From Deltaproteobacteria bacterium (lineage in GTDB: Bacteria > Myxococcota_A > UBA9160 > SMWR01): a DNA stretch of 5,939 nt. This document shows positions 1-5,939 of this stretch, piece after piece. Made by a program: the position numbers and the translations under genes. Under the pieces are notes generated by a model. It did not search any database and was not told where the DNA came from. It was given only the letters and a program-made list of their open reading frames with translations. The stretch is taken from NCBI GenBank assembly GCA_029261905.1, contig JAJDAM010000811.1, forward strand, positions 1-5,939. Direction: 5' to 3'. Numbering within the stretch: position 1 is the stretch's first letter; every line of letters starts with the position of its first letter.

Positions 1-131
1 TCCACGCACTTTATCAGCGGGTATCGAGCGTAGCCCTTCTTGCGCATTCCTGTCGTCGATGTTCCCGCGAGGGGCCCGCTGAAGTTGGCCTGTGCGGTGC
101 GCAACGTGCTACGCGTTGTCCCGGCAGCCTT
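1..131. other. Non-coding lead-in upstream of the membrane protein gene
   Basis: I find no convincing gene here. The reading frame of the downstream gene stays open from the left edge to the ATG at 132, but it has no ATG, GTG or TTG in this stretch and its translation is Cys/Arg-rich without a recognisable motif, so I do not extend the gene into it. On the minus strand an ATG at 47 opens a frame (MRKKGYARYPLIK...) that runs off the left edge. It could be the first codons of a divergent gene, but only 15 codons are visible and the AGGA before it abuts the ATG too closely to be a good ribosome binding site. No clear sigma70 promoter was seen. A small inverted repeat at 102-118 is listed separately. 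Confidence 0.5.
102..118. repeat. Imperfect inverted repeat just upstream of the 132 start codon
   Basis: The sequence CAACGTG-CTA-CGCGTTG has 7-base arms around a 3-base centre, with six exact pairs and one T/G position. It ends 13 bases before the ATG at 132. It could be an operator half-site pair or a short hairpin in the 5' leader near the ribosome binding region. Inverted repeats of this size also occur by chance in GC-rich DNA, and no second copy was noticed in the window. Confidence 0.25.
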
Positions 132-2534
132 ATGACACCTCGCCGCTTCTACCTCCAGATATTTCTCGTCTCCTTCGCGGCGTTGCTGCTCGAAATCGCA
201 TACACGCGCATCGTCGCCTTCAAGTTCTACTACTACTTCACGTATCTCGTCATCGGGTTCGCGCTGCTCGGGTTGGGTTCCGGCGGCTCGATCATCGCCA
301 TCTCGTCGCGGTTGCGCACGATGGCACCGGGCCGTTTGATCGCCTGGTGTTGCTTCATCGGCGGGCTGACAGTCGCGGCCGGCTACTGGACCATCGCGCT
401 GCTGGAACTCGATACGTTCGGGATGTTCGAAGATCCACTCCAACCGATTCTGTTCGCGCTGCTGTGCTCCGCTCTGTTCGCGAGCTTCCTGGTCGTCGGC
501 ATCATTCTCGCCCGGATTCTGACGGCGACACCGAGTGCGGTGAACCGGCTCTACGGGGCCGATCTGGCGGGAGCCGCGCTCGCCTGTGGCCTGGCCGTCC
601 CGGTGATGACCTGGCTCACACCTCCGTCGGCGGTCTTCTTGGCCGGGTCGTTGCTGGTCGCGGCGGGCGTCCCGCTCGCACGCAGCGAAGCGCCGCGATT
701 GCTGATTCCGGGAACGATCCTCGCAATCGCACTCGCGACCCTCGCGATCGTCCCGGGGGCCATACCGGAACCCGTGGCCGATTCGATCAAAGACCTGAAT
801 CCGAAGCAACTGAGGGGTACCGGCAGCGAGGTTCTCTTCACCGAGTGGAACCCGGTATTCCGCATCGACGTCCTGTCGCGAAAGGGGTGGGACGGCGTCA
901 ACCTGATCGCCCACGACGGCACCATGGGCTCGACGCTCCAGCATTTCGATGGCGACTTCAGCAAGCTCGCGCGGTTCGACCGAAATCCCCGCGCCTACCC
1001 CTTTCGCGTGGGCCGGGCGGAACCTCGGGTACTGATCATCGGCGCCGCCGGTGGACACGAGATTCTCGCATCTCTTTACTTCGGCGCGAAGCACGTCACC
1101 GGCGTCGAACTCAATCCCGTCACCGTCTCCCTGATTCGCGATCACTTCGCTGATTACACCGGGCGGCTCGCAGAGAACCCGCGTGTCACGCTGATCAACG
1201 CAGAAGGCCGTTCTTTTCTCACCGCGGATGACGGCGTTTACGATCTGATCTACTTCGTCGCACCGGATAGCTACACCGCGATGAATGCCGCCGCTTCCGG
1301 TGCTTTCGTATTGTCCGAGAGCTACTTGTACACCAGCGAGATGATTCGTGAGACACTCGATCATCTGAGTCCCGACGGCTTGATCTGCATGCAGTTCGGC
1401 GAGTTTTTCTACGATCGCAAGCCCAACAGGACGGCGCGTTACGTTGCGACTGCGCGACAGGCGATGTCCGAGATGGGCATTCACGATTTCGAGAAGCACG
1501 TGCTGGTCGCGACGAATCCGGATTTCGTCAACGTCTCGACCATTCTCATCAAGAAGACACCGTTCACACGGGGCGAGGTCCAGCAGTTTCTGAAAACTGC
1601 CAGGCAGATCCCCGACGCTCGTCCACGCCACGCCTGGGGACACGCATTCGACGATGGCCTGGTCAATCAGGTCATTTCGCTTCCGGACGCGGGGCTCGAG
1701 CAGATGCTCGACGGCCACGCCTACAACGTGGGGCCCATCTCCGACGACTCACCCTTCTTCTGGCATTTTGCGCGCTTTTCCGACGCACTCGGCCGCGAAG
1801 CCGATGTCGAAGGTGAGCTGCTCGATCACGAGGACGCGATCGGTGAGCGTGTGCTGCTGGCGATGCTGGGAGTCTCGGTGCTGTTCGCCGGCATCTTCCT
1901 GCTGCTGCCCTTCGCAGTCGTCCGAAAGACCTGGGCCGAACTCCCCTACAAGGGCAGAACCGGGCTCTATTTCGGCGCGCTGGGCCTCGGCTTCCTGTTC
2001 TTCGAGATCGTGCTGATCCAACGGCTCACGCTGTTCCTGGGCTTCCCGACGTACTCGCTGATCGTGACGCTGTTTTCGGTGCTGATCTTTTCGGCGATCG
2101 GCAGTTTCGCGGCAGGCGCGTACACCCACCAGCGGGATCGAGCGTTGTGGGTCCTGCTGGCGCTTCTCGCCGCGACCACGTTGCTACACAGTTTCGGGCT
2201 TCCTCCGGTCATCGATGCCCTTGCCGGTGCCCCACTCGCGGTGAGAATCGTAGTCTCCGGGTTGTTCATCGCACCACTCGGCGTGTGCCTGGGGGCGTTC
2301 ATGCCACTCGGCCTGCACACCGTGGCGGGGCTCAGCGAACACCCCACCGAGTACGTGGCCTGGGCGTGGGCGATCAACGGTTTCTTCTCGGTGATCAGCT
2401 CGGTGCTGACGACGATCCTTTCGATGGCCTTCGGCTTCAGCCTGGTGCTGGGTCTCGGCGTCGGGATCTATGGAGTGGCAGTGCTGGTGCTGCGGAGTCT
2501 CCCGCTGCCTGCGGTGGAGAAGTCCGGGGCCTGA
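132..2534 (+). CDS. Fused spermidine-synthase-like polytopic membrane protein (800 aa)
   Basis: The protein has three parts. Residues 7 to about 210 form roughly seven hydrophobic helices, beginning with a segment typical of this family (LLLEIAYTRIV, 18-28). Residues about 215-480 form a soluble Rossmann domain of the spermidine synthase/methyltransferase type, with the glycine loop VLIIGAAGGHEI at 300-311, the acidic cofactor-ribose residue E326 in GVELNP, NAEGRSFL at 356-363 and YDLIYFVAPDS at 370-380. Residues about 574-790 form about seven more helices, including the family-like LGFLFFEIVLIQRLTLFLG (619-637). PISDDSPFF at 535-543 matches the DD[RS]P(F/Y)F motif usual before the C-terminal helices. 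Such fusions are widespread and mostly uncharacterised. The GGGDGG loop of true spermidine synthases is replaced here by GAAGGHE, so polyamine synthesis is doubtful; a SAM-type cofactor used at the membrane is an inference. The ATG at 132 is chosen because the first helix follows at once, although no good Shine-Dalgarno precedes it. The gene stands alone on the plus strand. Confidence 0.93.
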   Translation: MTPRRFYLQIFLVSFAALLLEIAYTRIVAFKFYYYFTYLVIGFALLGLGSGGSIIAISSRLRTMAPGRLIAWCCFIGGLTVAAGYWTIALLELDTFGMFEDPLQPILFALLCSALFASFLVVGIILARILTATPSAVNRLYGADLAGAALACGLAVPVMTWLTPPSAVFLAGSLLVAAGVPLARSEAPRLLIPGTILAIALATLAIVPGAIPEPVADSIKDLNPKQLRGTGSEVLFTEWNPVFRIDVLSRKGWDGVNLIAHDGTMGSTLQHFDGDFSKLARFDRNPRAYPFRVGRAEPRVLIIGAAGGHEILASLYFGAKHVTGVELNPVTVSLIRDHFADYTGRLAENPRVTLINAEGRSFLTADDGVYDLIYFVAPDSYTAMNAAASGAFVLSESYLYTSEMIRETLDHLSPDGLICMQFGEFFYDRKPNRTARYVATARQAMSEMGIHDFEKHVLVATNPDFVNVSTILIKKTPFTRGEVQQFLKTARQIPDARPRHAWGHAFDDGLVNQVISLPDAGLEQMLDGHAYNVGPISDDSPFFWHFARFSDALGREADVEGELLDHEDAIGERVLLAMLGVSVLFAGIFLLLPFAVVRKTWAELPYKGRTGLYFGALGLGFLFFEIVLIQRLTLFLGFPTYSLIVTLFSVLIFSAIGSFAAGAYTHQRDRALWVLLALLAATTLLHSFGLPPVIDALAGAPLAVRIVVSGLFIAPLGVCLGAFMPLGLHTVAGLSEHPTEYVAWAWAINGFFSVISSVLTTILSMAFGFSLVLGLGVGIYGVAVLVLRSLPLPAVEKSGA

Positions 2535-2575
2535 ACCGACGAAGGCGAGGATCGATCTCGAGTCACCCACCTGCT
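2535..2575. other. Short convergent spacer between opposing genes
   Basis: Forty-one bases separate the TGA stop of the plus-strand membrane protein from the TGA stop of the minus-strand phosphatase. I looked for a shared bidirectional terminator. There is a weak 5-base stem around GAGGATCGATCTC and a distant CTGAA/TTCAG pair reaching into both stop codons, but no strong GC stem followed by a T-run on either strand. Termination here is therefore unexplained by a standard intrinsic terminator, or is Rho-dependent. Confidence 0.4.
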
Positions 2576-3952
2576 TCAGTTTTCTTCGAAGTAACCCAAC
2601 ATGCGCAAGCGGTCGAGCATCTCCTGCTCCGAACCGGAGGGAGCCGAGGTGATGTGCGGAACGGGCTCTATGTCGTAGGTTGCGATCTTCGGCAGCTGCG
2701 GTGTCTTGACGAAGTGGCCGACCTTACCGTCCATATCCTCTGCGACGGGCATTCCCAGCCAGGCCAGCAACGTCGGCGTCACGTCGCGTATCGACATCGA
2801 GTGCGCGATCTTCCCTTTCGCGATGTCCCGTCCACGCGCAAAGATGACGCCATCGATGGCTTTGTTGGACTCGTGAATTCCGGTCAGGTGCTGCAGGCGC
2901 ACACCGGCTTCGAATCCGTGATCCGAGACGACCATCACGAGGTCATCGGGCCCGTAGTTCTCCGCGAGTAGACCGATCAGAGCATCGGTATATCGGTAGT
3001 ACTCCTGCAGCGCACGGACTCCCGCCTCTCGCTGCGCATCGGGTGGGCGCATGGATTCCGGGTACAGCTCCGGCGGCTCGAGATTCCCCCACAAGAAGTG
3101 AGAAATCCGATCGATCCCCGAGAGGAAGACCATCATCAATTCGGGGTGTACTTCGTTTTCGATTTCCTGCGCGATCTGAACCACGATTCCGTCTTCGACG
3201 AACCGCCGTGACAAGTTGTCGCGACTACTTTCGGCGCCCGGCGTCAGTTCGCCCACGGTCTCGAACGGGTTCGGGACGTCTGTGATGTTTCGTTCCTGCT
3301 CGAACAGAGCGGCGACTCTCTCCTGCCAGGTGGTGGGATACACGAGCTGTCCAGGCGGAACGGCTTGCGCGTCTGTGAGGACGAGTCGGCCCTTGATGTC
3401 GGCCCCCATCAAGTGATCTGCGACCATCACGCCGTTGATCGGTTCGAGCGGGTAGGTGTTCCACCAATTGACGACACCCACCTGCATTCCGGCATCGGAT
3501 GCGATGTTCCACAGCGCGTGGACCTTGCGATCGGTGGCCAACATCAAGGTGGTCTTGCCATTGGCATCCGTCTTCGAGAAATCTTCGATCCCGTGCTTTT
3601 CCGGTCGCTTCCCGGTTGCGATCGTGTTCCAGATTCTGGGCGAGAAGATCGGTTTTCCGGAGCGCAGGGGTCCGTGTACGCCGTTGCGTGCAATCGCCGC
3701 GAGATGAGGGAGCCGGCCTTCGAGGATCATCGGCTCGATCACCCGAAGCGAAGCGCCATCGATACCCACCAGCAGTACGCGCGGCGCTTCGTCTGCCGGC
3801 CGACACGCCAAGGATGCAGCCAACGACAGCATCAGTGCGAAACCCGCGAATCGCGGCGCGCTCTGCCATGCACCGGTTCGTCTGGCGACCGGGTTCATCG
3901 TGATGAGTCGTTCACTCGGTGCGTCCGACCTGGAGCGCGTCTGCGCAGTCAT
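2576..3952 (-). CDS. Exported type I phosphodiesterase / alkaline phosphatase superfamily protein (458 aa)
   Basis: This is a metal-dependent phosphatase/phosphodiesterase-fold enzyme, probably periplasmic. Positions are from the ATG at 3952. VGIDGAS (62-68) supplies the first metal Asp, D65. The segment PIFSPRIWNTIATG...HGI (101-122) is the nucleophile region, with S104 the likely nucleophile. SGIDRISHFLW (278-288) supplies D281 and H285, VSDHGFEAG (342-350) D344 and H345, and TGIHES (357-362) H360, so the two-metal site looks complete. The C-terminal LRMLGY (449-454) is common in this family. A hydrophobic stretch at about 35-49 ending in SLAC (C50) looks like a signal peptide; the lipobox is imperfect (Ser at -3), so lipoprotein status is uncertain. 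AAGGGA lies only 3 bases before ATG 3952. The in-frame ATG at 3898 would give a more usual signal-peptide length (C32) but has no ribosome binding site. The frame stays open upstream to 4765, but that part is Arg-rich, overlaps the ligase gene and is not believed. The substrate is unknown; phosphodiesters, nucleotides and phospholipid head groups are possible. Confidence 0.9.
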   Translation of the reverse strand: MTAQTRSRSDAPSERLITMNPVARRTGAWQSAPRFAGFALMLSLAASLACRPADEAPRVLLVGIDGASLRVIEPMILEGRLPHLAAIARNGVHGPLRSGKPIFSPRIWNTIATGKRPEKHGIEDFSKTDANGKTTLMLATDRKVHALWNIASDAGMQVGVVNWWNTYPLEPINGVMVADHLMGADIKGRLVLTDAQAVPPGQLVYPTTWQERVAALFEQERNITDVPNPFETVGELTPGAESSRDNLSRRFVEDGIVVQIAQEIENEVHPELMMVFLSGIDRISHFLWGNLEPPELYPESMRPPDAQREAGVRALQEYYRYTDALIGLLAENYGPDDLVMVVSDHGFEAGVRLQHLTGIHESNKAIDGVIFARGRDIAKGKIAHSMSIRDVTPTLLAWLGMPVAEDMDGKVGHFVKTPQLPKIATYDIEPVPHITSAPSGSEQEMLDRLRMLGYFEEN

Positions 3953-3988
3953 GGGTCCCTTTTCCAGGTCCGATCCGGAATCCTCTGA

Positions 3989-3994
3989 GTATAC
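3989..3994 (-). promoter_or_regulatory. Possible -10 hexamer (TATACT) for the phosphatase gene
   Basis: On the minus strand TATACT, one base from the sigma70 -10 consensus, lies in the 74-base gap between the ligase stop and the phosphatase start. A transcript starting about 7 bases downstream would have a leader of about 30 bases to the ATG at 3952. No good -35 (TTGACA-like) hexamer is present 16-18 bases upstream, and the extended -10 TG is absent. The AT-rich hexamer stands out in a GC-rich spacer, but this remains a weak prediction. Confidence 0.25.
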
Positions 3995-4026
3995 CGGCTC
4001 GAACGCGACCAGCCGCACCCCCAGCG

Positions 4027-5394
4027 CTAGAGCGACTCGCCGCGACGCAGTTTGAAGCGGGCGGTCGTCAACGGCTCGTCCGCGATCTCGATCTTGGTGG
4101 GAACCTTGTAATTTTCGAGCGACTGCTTGCAAGCCGCGCGGATGCGCCGGTTCAGCGTTTTCGGATCCTCGTCGGAAGTCGTCCGGACCCGAGCGCACAC
4201 GATCTGCCCCATCAGTGCGTTGGCCTCTCCGAAGACGGCCACTTCCGCGACGTTGTCGATCCCGCTGATCACGCTCTCGACTTCGGCTGGATACACCTTG
4301 CGACCTCCGACGTTGATCAGATCCGAACTGCGACCTCGGAAGCGGATGTACTCGCCGTCGACATCCACGCAGTCGCCAGTCATGAACCAGCCATCCTCGG
4401 TCATCGGACTCTGCGCGTTCAGGTATCCGAGCATCGTCGACTCCGCTTTGATCTCGAGCATCCCATCGACGACACGCGTCTGGTACCCCTCTCCCCCGAG
4501 CTTGACCCACAGCGAGTCGGAACTCTTCGACTGAGAACGAAGCGTTCCCACCTCGGAAGTACCGAACTTCTGCATCAGCCGCGCACCCGGAAACATCTCG
4601 GTGCATCTTGCGAGCGTCGTGTCCGGCATCATCTCGGCGCCGTAGGTCACGATCGCCAGCGACGAGAGATCGTGGCGCCGGTAGGCGCCGCTGATCGACA
4701 GCAGCTTCAAGAACGAAGGCGCGACCGGAAGTACGCGCACCTGGTGTTCTGCAATGAGCCTGCACACACCCTCGGGAGAGCGATCCTCACACAGGACCAG
4801 GCAGCTGCCGTTGGAAAGGCTGTAGAACAACGTGTCGAGCCCCCCGATGTGATCGAACAGCAGAAACGCCAACGTGCGGTAGCAGTGCCGTCGCGTCCTG
4901 TATTTGGTCAGCAGGTGGGTCCAATCGTGAACCACTCCCTTGGGTTCGCCGGTCGACCCGGAAGAAAACAGCACCAACCCGGGATGGCCCGCCCCGGCGA
5001 GCCGGCGATACAACGCGTGATCGGGGGCCAGGCCGGTTCGGCTGATCAACAGCCCCTCGTCTGCGTGACGATCTCCCCTTGTCTCCACCCGGATTTCGAA
5101 CTCGGCGCGCGCAATCTCGAGGAATTCGCCGCACTGTTCTTCTGAACTCGGAGCGATCGGAATCACCACGGTTTCCCGTTCGATCAGGCACAACATCGCC
5201 GCCACCGAGTGCGGCGAGAACTCGCCGTGCAGCAGCACGACCGAGCCTGCACCAATCGACTGCTGATCCAACTGACGATGAAACAGCGAAATCCGATCGA
5301 TCAGCCACCGGTACGAGAAGCCGTCTCCGCGAAACGCGAAAGCTTCGTCATCCGCGTGTTCTTCGAAGACTGCCGTCAGAAAGTCGGTGTGCAT
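4027..5394 (-). CDS. Compact adenylate-forming (ANL superfamily) acyl/aryl acid ligase (455 aa)
   Basis: The enzyme is expected to activate a carboxylic acid with ATP as an acyl-adenylate and pass it to CoA or a carrier-protein thiol. The ANL core motifs are in order: P-loop SSGSTGEPKG (144-153), a DHIGGLDTLF segment (181-190), A5 FGTSE (277-281), TGD (339-341), and the hinge region RGRSSDLINVGGRKVYPAEVE (353-373). The C-terminal catalytic lysine is K448 in LTTARFKLRR (442-451), which aligns with the usual PKTxxGKxxR but has Phe where Gly is normal. No signal peptide or membrane segment is seen, so it should be cytoplasmic. At 455 residues it is shorter than typical acyl-CoA synthetases (about 500-600), as in stand-alone ligases that load carrier proteins. 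The ATG at 5394 is preceded by a weak GGACGGG and begins just before the usual N-terminal fold. The SDR gene ends 51 bases upstream on the same strand, suggesting a shared transcript. The substrate cannot be told from sequence by eye; fatty, hydroxy or aromatic acids are all open. Confidence 0.94.
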   Translation of the reverse strand: MHTDFLTAVFEEHADDEAFAFRGDGFSYRWLIDRISLFHRQLDQQSIGAGSVVLLHGEFSPHSVAAMLCLIERETVVIPIAPSSEEQCGEFLEIARAEFEIRVETRGDRHADEGLLISRTGLAPDHALYRRLAGAGHPGLVLFSSGSTGEPKGVVHDWTHLLTKYRTRRHCYRTLAFLLFDHIGGLDTLFYSLSNGSCLVLCEDRSPEGVCRLIAEHQVRVLPVAPSFLKLLSISGAYRRHDLSSLAIVTYGAEMMPDTTLARCTEMFPGARLMQKFGTSEVGTLRSQSKSSDSLWVKLGGEGYQTRVVDGMLEIKAESTMLGYLNAQSPMTEDGWFMTGDCVDVDGEYIRFRGRSSDLINVGGRKVYPAEVESVISGIDNVAEVAVFGEANALMGQIVCARVRTTSDEDPKTLNRRIRAACKQSLENYKVPTKIEIADEPLTTARFKLRRGESL

Positions 5395-5445
5395 CTACCC
5401 GTCCGAACGCTGCGTGACGCCCGGCTCAAGAGCGTCGCATCCCGC

Positions 5446-5939
5446 CTAGACTCCACCGAGATAGATCACCTGCGAGGTGATGAAGTCACTCTCGGGCTTG
5501 ATGAAAAAGTCGATGACATTCGAGACGTCTTCGAATGTACCCAGGCGGCTGAGCGGATAGCGAGCCAACAGCGCGTCCATCTTTTCCTGGGAAACGGATC
5601 GAATCAAATCGGTCTGGATCGGCGTCGGTCCGACCGCGTTCACGGTGATGTTCAGATCGGCGACTTCACGAGCCAGCACACGGGTCAGGCTCACGACCGA
5701 CGCCTTCGATGCGGCATACATCGCCTCCCCCTCGAGATCGAGCGGCGTGGCGACCGTCGCCATGTTGACAATGCGGCCACTGCGCCGTGCCATCATCAAC
5801 TTCACGGCCTCGCGACAGCAGGTAAACGTTCCGATGACGTTGGTTTCGAGAATGCGACGTGCGGTAGAAGTCGGCGTGAACACGAAGTGGTTCATCGACG
5901 CGATACCGGCGTTGTTGACCAGAATGTCGAGGCCGCCGA
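5446..5939 (-). CDS. SDR-family oxidoreductase, FabG-like, N-terminus beyond right edge
   Basis: This is a classical short-chain dehydrogenase/reductase, an NAD(P)-dependent enzyme that interconverts a carbonyl and a hydroxyl group. The frame is open to the right edge (first whole codon at 5937), and its first visible residues, LDILVNNAG, are the conserved SDR NNAG strand, so the ATG at 5895 is internal and not the start. The missing part must carry the cofactor TGxxxGxG loop. Counted from M at 5895, further family motifs are N19 in TNVIGTF, the catalytic YAASK with Y60 and K64, and NAVGPTPIQTD (86-96), equivalent to the usual PGxxxT loop. The chain ends in IYLGGV in place of the common VDGG ending. 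The catalytic Ser, 13 residues before the Tyr, is Thr here (T47 in NMATVAT). The gene lies just upstream of the ligase and probably shares its transcript, which suggests action on the same acyl or small-molecule pathway. A 3-oxoacyl or sugar substrate cannot be decided. Confidence 0.93.
   Translation of the reverse strand, partial: GGLDILVNNAGIASMNHFVFTPTSTARRILETNVIGTFTCCREAVKLMMARRSGRIVNMATVATPLDLEGEAMYAASKASVVSLTRVLAREVADLNITVNAVGPTPIQTDLIRSVSQEKMDALLARYPLSRLGTFEDVSNVIDFFIKPESDFITSQVIYLGGV

Noticed and set aside
1..47. Possible divergent gene start on the minus strand (ATG at 47)
   Set aside because: Only 15 codons are visible, the AGGA touches the ATG, and no homology is recognisable. 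It is mentioned under the lead-in region but not called as a gene.
92..1153. Plus-strand open frame (353 codons) overlapping the start of the membrane protein gene
   Set aside because: It is strongly Arg-rich and without motifs. The overlapping frame from 132 has clear membrane helices and cofactor motifs, so this one is a frame shadow.
3953..4765. Upstream extension of the phosphatase frame that would make a 729-residue protein
   Set aside because: The added 271 residues are Arg/Asp-rich with no recognisable fold, and they overlap the well-supported ANL ligase on the same strand in another frame. The signal peptide sits right after 3952, which fits a start there and not an internal position.
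3919..5145. Long open frame on the plus strand (408 codons) opposite the ligase gene
   Set aside because: It lies almost wholly antisense to the motif-supported ligase and has low-complexity Arg/His/Gln-rich composition with no domain. It is the expected mirror of GC-biased codon use.
5395..5445. GACGC/GCGTC stem in the gap between the SDR and the ligase, considered as a terminator or regulatory hairpin
   Set aside because: The stem is only 5 bases with an 11-base loop and no T-run follows. It is too weak to call.
5446..5895. SDR gene taken as complete from the ATG at 5895
   Set aside because: The frame continues to the right edge and encodes the conserved NNAG motif upstream of this Met, so the gene is truncated by the window and this Met is internal.

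Overview
The window is GC-rich (roughly 60% by eye) and densely coding. It holds three complete protein genes and one gene cut by the right edge. A signal-peptide-bearing phosphatase-fold protein and a polytopic membrane protein of the fused spermidine-synthase-like type suggest a Gram-negative bacterium, possibly from a deltaproteobacterial or related lineage. That placement is an inference from gene style and codon use; no rRNA or marker gene is present to confirm it.

Layout: bases 1-131 are a non-coding lead-in with a small inverted repeat. The plus-strand gene 132-2534 encodes an 800-residue membrane protein with a nucleotide-cofactor-binding (SAM/decarboxylated-SAM type) Rossmann domain between two blocks of membrane helices. 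It converges, across a 41-base spacer, on a minus-strand block. Read in its own direction that block is an SDR-family oxidoreductase (start beyond the right edge), a compact 455-residue adenylate-forming (ANL) ligase, and an exported type I phosphodiesterase/alkaline-phosphatase-superfamily protein. The gaps are 51 bases (SDR to ligase) and 74 bases (ligase to phosphatase). A TATACT hexamer in the second gap may give the phosphatase its own promoter.

The SDR and the ligase probably act together: one activates an acyl or aryl acid as an adenylate, and the other reduces or oxidises a carbonyl/hydroxyl group on a related intermediate. This is the style of a small acyl-modification or secondary-metabolite cluster whose remaining genes would lie to the right of the window. 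The phosphatase may be a passenger in the same transcript or an independent gene. The spermidine-synthase-like protein is transcribed from the opposite side and need not be related. I see no RNA gene, CRISPR array, insertion sequence or obvious mobile element. The points of most interest are a Ser-to-Thr change in the SDR catalytic triad and non-canonical cofactor and active-site motifs in the spermidine-synthase-like protein.
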